Shown here one piece after another: positions 55,035 to 64,000 of a stretch of DNA of 64,000 nt. Position 1 is the stretch's first letter; the number at the start of each line of letters is the position of its first letter. The notes beneath the pieces were generated by a model. The model searched no databases and was not told the origin of the DNA. It saw nothing but the letters and a program-made list of their open reading frames with translations. The position numbers and the translations under genes are program-made. Origin of the DNA: Rhexocercosporidium sp. MPI-PUGE-AT-0058 (Eukaryota; Ascomycota; Leotiomycetes; Helotiales); assembly GCA_020746875.1 (NCBI GenBank), contig JAGTJL010000006.1:620001-684000 (forward strand), written 5' to 3'.

Positions 55035-58000
55035 ATGGCAAGCCAATCGAATTACCAGCGCAGTGTCATTCCCTCAGTACGACAGATTTCCAAGTCTTGC
55101 ATGTATTATTTCTGTTCTGATGAACATGTTTTTTTAGTATATTCCTCCACTGGCTTCCATGAACTCGACAGACCCAGGGCATGTGTACCCTAGGGATATG
55201 GGACCTCCCTCGTCGGATTACCCTCCACAACCCGTGGAAATTGATTTGAACTTGTCAAGGACATTGCCGAATCCATCGATTTCGGTTTCCGGATCCATGC
55301 AGTGGGAGACGGTATTTCCATCCCAAGGATTTGGAGACATATCGTATGGAGGATCCAGCATGCCAAGGATATCGACAACTCAGAGTGATGGGCAAAGCCG
55401 TGGACCGTCTGAAAATCCGTTGGTGAATTGGTACTCCGCTAATGACGGACCTTGGGCCCCCTTGCCAAAGGTTGGCACAGAGTCTGTCATGGATGTCCGT
55501 TTGCTACCCAAGCAAGCAAATATTCGAACTATGGCATACGCAGGTCAGTATCGTCAACAAAATCCCTCGGACACGAATTTCCACTTTGCTGTTCCACATT
55601 CGGATTCTGGATATGGCACCCGCCGCAGTGTTGGAAATACCTCGGTTTTCAGTGCAGATGTCCATGACAAGGATCCAGATAGCCATAGCATGGTTGGCCC
55701 ACCTATGGACTTTCCATCCTTTTATGGATATAATGATGTACTGCAACAACGTGATAGCAGAACAAGCGGTACATGGAGCTCACCAATATCCCATCCATCG
55801 GAGTCACCTGGTCTCACCTGCCCTACCTGCAATAAACCGGTCAAGACACCCTCGGAGTTGAAGTACGATACTCAATCCAGAACGAATGATCGAAGCTAAT
55901 GAGGCACAGGAAGCATGATTTGCGGCACAGGAAGCCATACAAGTGCAAATTTCCTGATTGTCCCCGTAAAGAAGGATTTAGTACTACAAACGACCTGGAA
56001 AGGCATACCAAGAGCAAGCATCCTTCAGCCATTGCAGAGAATGAATCGACCAAGAAGTTCCGGTGTCTTGTTCCAGGATGTAAAGCAAAGGATAAGGCAT
56101 GGCCACGTCTTGACAATTTTAGGAGTCATCTAAAACGAGTTCATGTCAACAACTACCTCAGGACTGAAGAGGAACTTGATGAAATGATACGACGGTATGT
56201 AACGCCAACAGATTGCAGGTATTGCAGTCGACATTACTAACTAGAGATAGCGCTGAATTTTGGGAGACGGGTATTACTTTGGAAACAGAGGAGATACCGC
56301 AAACCACTCCCCACGCGGAACCAACCCGATCAGTACATCCGGTGCCGGATACTCGTCACAGGAAGGACCAAAATTGGAACCAGTACCCGGAGATTATGGA
56401 CCGTTCCCAGAGTTTTATCCCATCTGACGGACCCCAATCTGATTCCTATGAGAGCAAAGCACCTTCATCGGAGGAGACGTCCCCTCAATCCGAGGTGTCT
56501 CTACCAACAACAGTTCAGCCTGTAGAAGTCCTCCGAGTGTCCACTCATATCCCAGAGAGTAGAATGATTGTGCATAATCTTCTATCCACCAACAATATTG
56601 ATCCTTCTCTGAAGAAGAATGAACAGGCGAGACCACACTTGTCAGCAAGAGTCAGCCCCAAAGGTAAGCTGAGGCAACCAGTCTCAGCCACAGATGCCAC
56701 CCTGACAGAAGTGATCCAAAAGGCATTGGCTGGAGCCAATGTGTCTGATGCATCCACGGAGCGTATCCGGAATCAGGATTCGGAGCGGAATAGTCTACCC
56801 AGTGGGAAACTCTCTTCCAGAAACTCTTGTGTCTCTAATCCGATCGCTGTGACATTAAATTCCAGACGCCATGATTCTATTAAACTTACAGACAGCCCGT
56901 CTGATGATGTTACCAAGGATTTAGAATCCCAGAAGAAGGCCAAGGAAGTTCTGAATATAATCCGCAATTTGGGCTACACTGTTTCCAAGGATACTACGCA
57001 GGCTCCTCCTCCTACTAAAGTCCAAAACCTTGGGTCTGCTGCAAGTAACAAGAGTGAGCACAAGGTCACCTGTGAAGTTTGTCAAAAGTTCACAGGCCGT
57101 CGTTGCGAGCTGAAGTATGTTTCGTCTCTGTATCTTTTCATGGCTAACGGAAGTAAGGAAACACATGAAACGTCACGAGCGGCCATACGGCTGCACATTC
57201 CTAACATGTAACAAAGACTTCGGCAGCAAGAACGACTGGAAGCGCCATGAGAACTCCCAACACTTCCACCTCGAGACCTGGCGCTGCGACGAGGAGCGTC
57301 CTGAAGGTGGCGCCTGCGCCAAAGTATGCTACCGCCGCCAAACCTTCCAGGAGCACCTCAAGAAAGAGCACCAGATAGAGAAGCTTGAGCTCGTCAAGAA
57401 GAAGATCGACGCCTGTCACATCGGCCGTAACTGTCAAGCCAGATTCTGGTGCGGCTTCTGTAAGAAACTCGTTGATCTCAAAAAGAAAGGTCTGGATGCC
57501 TGGACTGAACGTTTCGATCACATCGACAATCATTTCATGGGACGCGCGCCGTTTACTAAACAGGGCATTCAGGATTGGGTTCCAGTGGATAGTGATAAAC
57601 CAAAAGGAGATGTTGTGATTCCATTCCCACTTGGATCTGCTTCTGGATCCAACTCCCAGGAAGAAGCTGTGGGATCACCGTCCGGAAATGGAAGTTCTCC
57701 TACTTCTGAAGGACAGTCTTCTGCCACTCCTATTGTCCTTGAAGCAGATGCTCCTAAACTCAAGAGACCTGCAAGTGATGAAATAGAGACTCCCCGACCC
57801 GCGAAGCAAGCCAGGAACTACAAAGACTACGAGACGAGAGTGCATTGCGTAAGTCTAACTCCTAAACAAGTATCGAGCACAACTGCTGACATGACCTCGG
57901 AAATAGTGCCAGTGTGATGCATCGTACAACCCGCGGTTTGACCAGAGATGCACCACCTGCGACGATTCCCATATCTTCTGTGACGGATGCACCAAGGAAG

Positions 58001-58053
58001 CCGTTCGCATCGCTGACAAGACACCTGCTCTTCCACGGACTGGACAGCTTTAG
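55035..58053 (+). CDS. C2H2 zinc-finger protein (921 aa)
   Basis: Probable nuclear DNA-binding factor. Six exons: 55035-55076, 55138-55862, 55904-56194, 56245-57114, 57158-57848 and 57907-58053; introns of 41-61 bp have GT-AG ends and consistent phase. The Ser/Pro/Asn-rich N-terminus is followed by fingers: CPTCNKPVKTPSELKHRKH, KCKFPDCPRKEGFSTTNDL, RCLVPGCKAKDKAWPRLDNF and, after a long disordered linker, CEVCQKFTGRRCELKKHMKR, then GCTFLTCNKDFGSKNDWKRH and CYRRQTFQEHLKKEH. A Cys-rich tail (CQCDASYNPRFDQRC, CTTCDDSHIFCDGC) closes the protein. Several introns fall within finger codons. The arrangement FGSKNDWKRH...HLKKEH is shared with the gene at 61736-63508. Confidence 0.88.
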
Positions 58054-61000
58054 GAGGGGCCGAAACTTCCCGCCCAGCTTTACGTCTCTATCGCTTTCTG
58101 CCGTCTAATGGTGCAATGATAGTACACATGTTCGATCATGTCTTTTACGAATTTCTTCTGCTATTTCCTTGATGATGATCGCTTATTATGTTTCTTTACG
58201 ATTATGTCGATGCTTGTACTGTACCAAAAGTCATGTTTTGTCTCTTACAGTGGGTGAGAATTTCACGAAAATAGAAAAGGAGGCTTTATTGGGGTGGCGC
58301 TGGAGGATTGGATGGAATACAACTTTGTTTTTGGCTGTTGTTTGGAACCTCGTCAACGAGTTTTGTTTTCATTTCGTTTCAGTTTAGTCATGTATTGTAC
58401 TTCTACTTGTTTACACATCGTAATAATTGTTGTGATAATGGATGGGTATTCAAGGATGTTTCAGCTTGCCAGTGTAATGAATTGCCGCTGATAAAGAGGC
58501 GTTGAAAATTGACATTCACAGTGTAGCACTAATACATGCTGCTTAACTGAGCGACGCAACCAAACCTTTTCACCCAAGAAGAAGACGAATGGATAAGTGA
58601 TGGGAAAAATGAGTGACTTTTCAGCCGCAGCTGACCACACACCATAATCCACCCACCCACCTCCCCGTCCACATCCCAAATCAAACCCAAGCCCAAACCT
58701 GAACTTCAAAAATGACCCCAATCCCAACCCAAACCAGACAAAGCCGAAGCATTCCAATTCACAAACCAACACCTCAAAACCCACACTAACCCACAAGCAG
58801 ACACCGAATAGACTGGCTCGGCTGCCCTCCCCTCCCTTTTCCCCTCCCCAGCCACGCACCTCTCACACCTCTCACCTAGCAATGGTTTCTGCACCCCCCT
58901 TCCACTGCAGACGGGCGTCCGCGTTTAGCGAATGAGATAGTGCGCCCGTACACCATTACGCTACTAGGGGAGGGAGAAGTATTCGGTGAGCTGGAGTAGT
59001 TGGGCTCTCCTGACAGTGAGAGCGGACTTAATTTTGGGGATCCTGTGGACTAGAGGTAGTGGTGGTGGGGCTCCGCCCTGTTGACTTGAAGGGGAGAGGA
59101 GGGAGAAGAGGGCGATTTGTTAGCAGGGAGAGGGGAGTGAGGCGGATTTTTGGGTATAGAGGCGGTTAAGATGAGAAAGGGCATTGCGGTCTGAAACGTA
59201 TGTACACGTGTACGAATTATGATTCATTACCTCGTTTCGTTTGATTTGATTTTTCATTTGTGCTGTGTTTTTCCTACTCATCAAGTGCCGAGTGAGGGAG
59301 ATTCGTTCACCGGTCAAGCAAAATCGACAAGCTGACAAGGACGTCCGGATTTCTGTACCCGGTCGGTACTGTAGGGAGAGAGATCTGGGATGATCCAGCA
59401 CATGCACAGCTGCAGATTCTTAAGATGGATACTATAATAGAATATGCACCGGGTTATGGTGTGATTTAGGCGCTGTCAACCCAGAGAAACGGGATAGCTG
59501 ATCTTCCAATAGCGTGAAAATTGGAGGCTCTGCGAAAGTTGGAGTTGGGAGGATGGGCTGGACGGAGGGGAAGAAAGCCTAGAATGCGACCGGAGACGCT
59601 GTGGATGTTGCCGGATGGAGATGCATGCATCTTTTAAGGGACGGGGACGGACCGGGAGGGAGGAGAAGTATTGGGGGCTGAAGATATTGGAGGTGATCTT
59701 TTCCTAACGAAGGAATTCGGGACTGGAATAGGTGCGAGGGGAAGAGGAAGTAAACGGAAAAAGAAAAATCAGAGGGGAGAAGGAGAGTTTGATGATTAAG
59801 AATAGAACTGGATTCCTGGAAATCATGTCATGTTTGTCTTCCGGGCGGTTGGTGAAGTGGAGAGGACGAGGAAGTGGAAAGAGAGATGGCTTGATAGTTC
59901 TAGCCACAGCGCTGAAAGAGAGGAAGTGCATGCTCCTCCACCTCCTCATTGCCCAGACTCTGTTCTAAAAGTCCCAGATTTCATAATGAAAGTTCCATAC
60001 CGCAATACACAGTAACTACGAATCATCCGTCGCCCCATAACACGAAAGAATGGGTAGGAAGGAGGAAAATTCCAGAAGGAAGTCTGCCTGGAACGCCTTG
60101 TTCGCCTCGTGGTGTTGTACAAAAATACAGGGTGGCAGGGCACTAAAGTGCGGGATGAGGATCGCTGAACTAGGCTTGGAAGAAAGCTAGAAGCACACCA
60201 AGCCCCGAGTGTCGTTTGCGATTGTCTGATAGTGTATGCTGCCTTTTCAAGCTTCGAGTTTGGAGCTTTGTGTGACGAGTGGGTGGAATAGTGACGAGTT
60301 AGTGGAATACGATGGTAGCGATGAAGCGGCCGCTCCCTGATTTGATCCGCACTTCCGCAGCTATGCCTGGGACTGAGACATGATATTGCAATTGTATCCG
60401 GACCAGGGAGAAGACAGCAATGCTATTGTACTTTAGAGCACTGTGCATACCGTGTGCCCGACGATCGATCCGTGCATCTATCCTACCCCATAATCCAGCC
60501 CAAACTTAAACCGTTCAGCGAACCAGACGTGCGAACTTACGTTTAACCATACTCAATACCGCTTATTGTAGCTTGCCAAGAGAACCATCAGATGCCCTTT
60601 GCCTGCCGCTGCCCTTACAGTCAATTCCCACACACCTCGTGCAACCCCTCCATCTTCCCTCCCACGCCCACAGAGGCGCAGCTCGCTCCATACTTCAACA
60701 GCACCACCACCACAAGCAGCACCACAGTGCCAGGATTGCATAGCATATGCAGCAGCTAGCCCCCTGACCCCTGATCCACTGCGGGTGTTCAAGTGGTGGT
60801 GTTTGGGTTGTGGTCTCCCAAGCGGCCTTGCTGATGCCCTGCCCTGCCCTGCCTTCTCCTTCCCCTAGTTCGTGCCACCCATTAGCAGAACCTTGCAGTC
60901 GGTCTGGCGTCCTATGGGACATGTGCACTTTTGCCCTTGACACAAACTTGCGGCTCTGCTCTGTTCTTTTGTCTTTGGTTCTATCGGTATGGGCTTGCAC

Positions 61001-61735
61001 ACCGGGACAAGTATGACGCCGCCGCCATGGATGATGGGGTGGGAGGGGAGTGGATGAGAGACAGCTCTTGATTCGACTGGACTGGGCTCAACTGGACTCG
61101 ACTGGTCTACTGGTTTGACCCAGGAAAAGAAAGGGCAGTTCGGACGAGTAGCTTTTGTGGAGGATGAGTCGGGGAATGGTGCAGGGGCTTGGACTGACTG
61201 ACTTGTTTTACTTACTTCCCTTCTCTCCCCTCCTTCTTTTGTCTACTTTATCTGGACGTCCTCCTCCAGATCTATTCCAATTTTTCCATCCTATCCTGCC
61301 CCGAGAAGAACTGCGCCGACCTTGAATGTATCGACATACTAACTCATTTCGCCCCACTACATCTCCCACACTGTGACGCTTCGACTACTGGAATCCGGAT
61401 TCTTAATTGTGTATATCTTGCGAGAATTGTGCATAAAGACGCCCTGCTGTGTACAAAACAACTCGCTGCTTTGATTCCAAAATCACTTTGTTTGTGTCGA
61501 GGACCCTGGTGCATTGTATGTATGTACCTTTGTTTGATCTTGTCGAATGCACCTCGCTTTAGCCAATTACGCGCCTTCGCCACAACAGCTTGCTGACACG
61601 CAACATCAGAACGTCGATATTAGAGCAAATATTCACCTCGAACCACTCTGGTATTGATACTTGTACTGCTTCCTGGACCCATTGTCATTCAATCCTCTGG
61701 ACTACGCCGCCGACTTCTGGACTGCTCCCTGCGAG
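58054..61735. promoter_or_regulatory. 3.7-kb non-coding region upstream of zinc-finger gene
   Basis: No credible gene on either strand. It includes GA- and CT-rich tracts (about 58640-58870 and 59540-59960), a repetitive ggactggactgg-like patch at 61070-61110, and pyrimidine-rich sequence before the start (61200-61300). Such long upstream regions with long leaders are typical for fungal regulators. Several minus-strand frames, such as 58461-58859, are low-complexity Gly/Phe/Trp reads of the tracts, not genes. Confidence 0.4.
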
Positions 61736-63508
61736 ATGACCGACTACGGCAATATGCCATTCTCTTTTGAGTGTCAACATTTCTTTGACACCAACTCCAA
61801 TTCAGATGACCAACTTGGTGAAGACCTCGCCAGCATGGACTGGAACAACATGAACAATATCGACCCGTCGCTGGACAAGCTCTCCTTTCAGGCTGGCACT
61901 CGCTCACAACCACCAATGTCCTTCCTACAACAACAGCAACAACAACAAGTTCAGCAGATGCGCGCTCGAGAACAACATCACAACCAGCAATTTCAGCCCC
62001 CTACCATGCAGCGCTTTGTCAATGAACCTCAACGCCAGCTCTTCACTGCTCCCAATCTCCCCCGAGAACTCCTCCATGGTAGCATGGCACATAACTCAGT
62101 CCCTACGTCCTCCCTTCCAAGAGTCTCTCACCAAAGAATGCCCTCGCCTTCACTTTCTCATGATCTCACCTCCAGTACTGGTAGCGCAGAGAGCCCACCT
62201 GCTGATCAGGACTACTATCCAGAGAACCAGTACTACGGAGTCGACAACTCATACTACAGACAATCACTCCCGGATCTTCAAGTCGGTCCCTCAAGTTACC
62301 AATCATACTCTGTTCCTCAAAATCATGGTTTCTCCTGCGTGAGCATGGACCAAGTTCAAGGTTTTGCTGATACAGAAGATATCTATTACGAAAATAATGA
62401 TGAGGGTTTCGGAGAAGTTGCCATGAAGAGCGAATACACGGACGTTGATCACCACCACATCCAAACAAGCATGAAGACGTCAGGCGAATCCCAAAGTTAC
62501 CGATATCCCTCAGATGAAGGTATCGGTGCTTCAATCCAAGACGAAGGTTCACCCAAGAGCACAATCCTCGTGGACGACGGCCGAACGTCTGATATTGACG
62601 CTGAAGGAGATATGGAAGAGATGGATGCAGAGCACATTCCCTCCACACCCGCCTCCGATACCGAATACACACCCAAGGCCACTCGAACCCGGAAGCGCCG
62701 CGCCTCTCCCAACACCAGAGCTATTGCACCGTCCACCAAACGCAGTCGCATCACCAAGGCCCCCCACAAGACCAAAGGCCAAGTCACATGCAAGTCCTGC
62801 AATCATGCACCATTCAAAGACGTAGCTGCTCTGCAAAAACATGTCGCATCTGCACACACCCGCGCATTCGTCTGCGTCTTTGATTTCGCAGGTTGTACAT
62901 CTACCTTCGCTAGCAAGAATGAGTGGAAGCGTCATGTCAGTAGCCAGCATCTGAACCTTTCGGCTTGGGTGTGCGAGCTAGGAACTTGCGGCACCAACCA
63001 CTCGAAGGCAGGACATTCCATGAGCAACCCTAATGGTGCTATCACTCGAGGAAGCGAGTTCAATCGCAAGGACCTCTACACGCAACATCTCCGCCGCATG
63101 CATGTCCCTCTCCCAGTCAAGCGCAAGAAGGTAGGCACGGACGCCGCTTGGGAAGATAATATCAAGAACCTACAACAGACCTGCCTCAAGACCAAGCGTC
63201 AAGCACCTACTCATCTGGAGTGTCCTGTTCATGGCTGTAGTACGACTTTCGATGGAACTGGATGTTGGGATGATCGGATGGAGCATGTGGCCAAGCATTT
63301 GGAGGCTCAAGCACTAGGAAAGGGTGTTGTGAGACAAGGAGATGATAACTACCTTCTCAGTTGGGCTCTCCAAGAGGGAATCATTGAGAATAAGGTCAAT
63401 GGTGGATTCAGACTTGTTCTTGGTGGTGGGGGTGGTGCTGGTGGCAGGAGAGCAGTCAAGACGGAGCATGTTGATGAAGAGGAGGATGCTGAGGGCGAGG
63501 ATGAATAG
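61736..63508 (+). CDS. C2H2 zinc-finger transcription factor (590 aa)
   Basis: Intronless coding frame; the start is the ATG at 61736 (MTDYGNMPFSFECQHFF), because the longer frame begins with TTG. The N-terminal half is rich in Gln, Ser, Pro and Tyr, with a polyglutamine stretch (LQQQQQQQVQQM), like an activation domain. A basic, nuclear-localisation-like patch (TRTRKRRASPN, KRSRITKAPHK) precedes the fingers. Fingers: CKSCNHAPFKDVAALQKH, CVFDFAGCTSTFASKNEWK (then RHVSSQH), CELGTCG ... DLYTQHLRRMH, and CPVHGCSTTFDGTGCWDDRM. The tail has a glycine run (LGGGGGAGG) and an acidic end. It is a likely paralogue of the gene at 55035-58053, in the same orientation. Confidence 0.9.
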   Translation: MTDYGNMPFSFECQHFFDTNSNSDDQLGEDLASMDWNNMNNIDPSLDKLSFQAGTRSQPPMSFLQQQQQQQVQQMRAREQHHNQQFQPPTMQRFVNEPQRQLFTAPNLPRELLHGSMAHNSVPTSSLPRVSHQRMPSPSLSHDLTSSTGSAESPPADQDYYPENQYYGVDNSYYRQSLPDLQVGPSSYQSYSVPQNHGFSCVSMDQVQGFADTEDIYYENNDEGFGEVAMKSEYTDVDHHHIQTSMKTSGESQSYRYPSDEGIGASIQDEGSPKSTILVDDGRTSDIDAEGDMEEMDAEHIPSTPASDTEYTPKATRTRKRRASPNTRAIAPSTKRSRITKAPHKTKGQVTCKSCNHAPFKDVAALQKHVASAHTRAFVCVFDFAGCTSTFASKNEWKRHVSSQHLNLSAWVCELGTCGTNHSKAGHSMSNPNGAITRGSEFNRKDLYTQHLRRMHVPLPVKRKKVGTDAAWEDNIKNLQQTCLKTKRQAPTHLECPVHGCSTTFDGTGCWDDRMEHVAKHLEAQALGKGVVRQGDDNYLLSWALQEGIIENKVNGGFRLVLGGGGGAGGRRAVKTEHVDEEEDAEGEDE

Positions 63509-64000
63509 GTCATCTCATCTTCTCTCTCTCTCATGCCACCCGACCCGGTAGGACGAACAAGACAGTCTTGCCTTCCCCTTCACGACATTACGAATCACGC
63601 GAACACGAGTCTTCTCTTTCTTTCACGACTTGATACCACACGATACAGTGTAGCAGTACACGCATGCACGCACATACATACGAGCGAACGTTGCACTTTT
63701 TTAATGCTTTCTTGGATTTTGACTTGGCGCTGGTTGGTAAACGATACACTACAGTACAACGGACGCGGGCGTTTTCTCTTACGTTGGGCTGTTTGCCTCC
63801 TTTTTGATTCTCTTTTTCTTTCCCCTTGCTTTGGATTTTACACTCGATCAATGCACCAGCGGATGTTGATGGTAACATTATGACATTTCTTTTGTGGCTG
63901 CTCTGGGTTTGGGACCTTAGGGAAAGATTGATAGATGGACGGATGGGAGGGATGGGCATGATGCGTTGAGATACCACTCTTTGGATCATTGAATGCGAGC
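63509..64000. other. 3' flank of zinc-finger gene
   Basis: About 490 bp to the window edge, with a T/C-rich stretch (tctcttttctttcccc) near 63810. No gene is recognised. Confidence 0.4.

Noticed and set aside
58461..58894. Minus-strand Gly/Phe/Trp-rich frame
   Set aside because: It is the reverse reading of a pyrimidine-rich leader-like tract.

Overview
The window is nuclear DNA of a filamentous ascomycete (Pezizomycotina). The evidence is short GT-AG introns of about 40-75 bp, HET-domain genes, a NACHT-ankyrin protein, an F-box/LRR-like gene, and an AT-rich transposon whose changes look like repeat-induced point mutation (RIP). A leotiomycete is my guess for the class, but nothing here proves it. 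Several open reading frames begin at GTG or TTG, so for these I chose the first plausible ATG or spliced an upstream exon.

Layout. 1-3.3 kb: 5' part of a TMEM19/DUF92 membrane protein (-), then a secreted amidase (+). 3.3-5.7 kb: non-coding DNA with a possible MITE and an internally deleted Tc1/mariner transposase. 5.7-11.3 kb: three HET-domain pieces on the minus strand. A complete 911-aa HET gene lies exactly between a C-terminal and an N-terminal HET fragment that meet at the same motif. 11.8-12.6 kb: phosphoglycerate-mutase-like gene with one frameshift. 13.0-15.1 kb: a complete but dead pogo/Fot-type element with TA target duplication. 15.4-16.5 kb: a decayed minus-strand protein of a repeat-like family. 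17.9-19.8 kb: F-box protein. 19.9-23.9 kb: FAD oxidoreductase and a flavin-monooxygenase pseudogene. 24.5-26.6 kb: another complete HET gene. 27.3-30.0 kb: amino-acid permease. 30.5-33.0 kb: a 72-aa three-exon protein and a CorA-like transporter. 33.0-36.3 kb: a kinase-like protein with a beta-propeller-like C-terminus. 37.3 kb: a 71-aa membrane protein. 38.7-43.3 kb: an NLR-like protein with alpha/beta-hydrolase, NACHT and ankyrin parts. 44.1-44.9 kb: secreted protein with ABM-like folds. 46.5-47.5 kb: a low-complexity WW-like protein with a glycine zipper. 50.1-53.0 kb: a two-helix membrane protein and an Mgr3-like mitochondrial TPR protein. 55.0-58.1 and 61.7-63.5 kb: two related C2H2 zinc-finger genes.

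Functionally this is a mixture. Housekeeping genes (TMEM19, permease, CorA-like, Mgr3-like, zinc-finger factors) surround accessory DNA rich in HET genes, an NLR-like gene, transposon remains and pseudogenes. HET and NACHT proteins are known parts of fungal non-self recognition and programmed cell death. Their density here, with one HET gene broken around another, suggests a fast-evolving recognition region. That is inference, not shown by the sequence. No tRNA, rRNA or CRISPR array was found.
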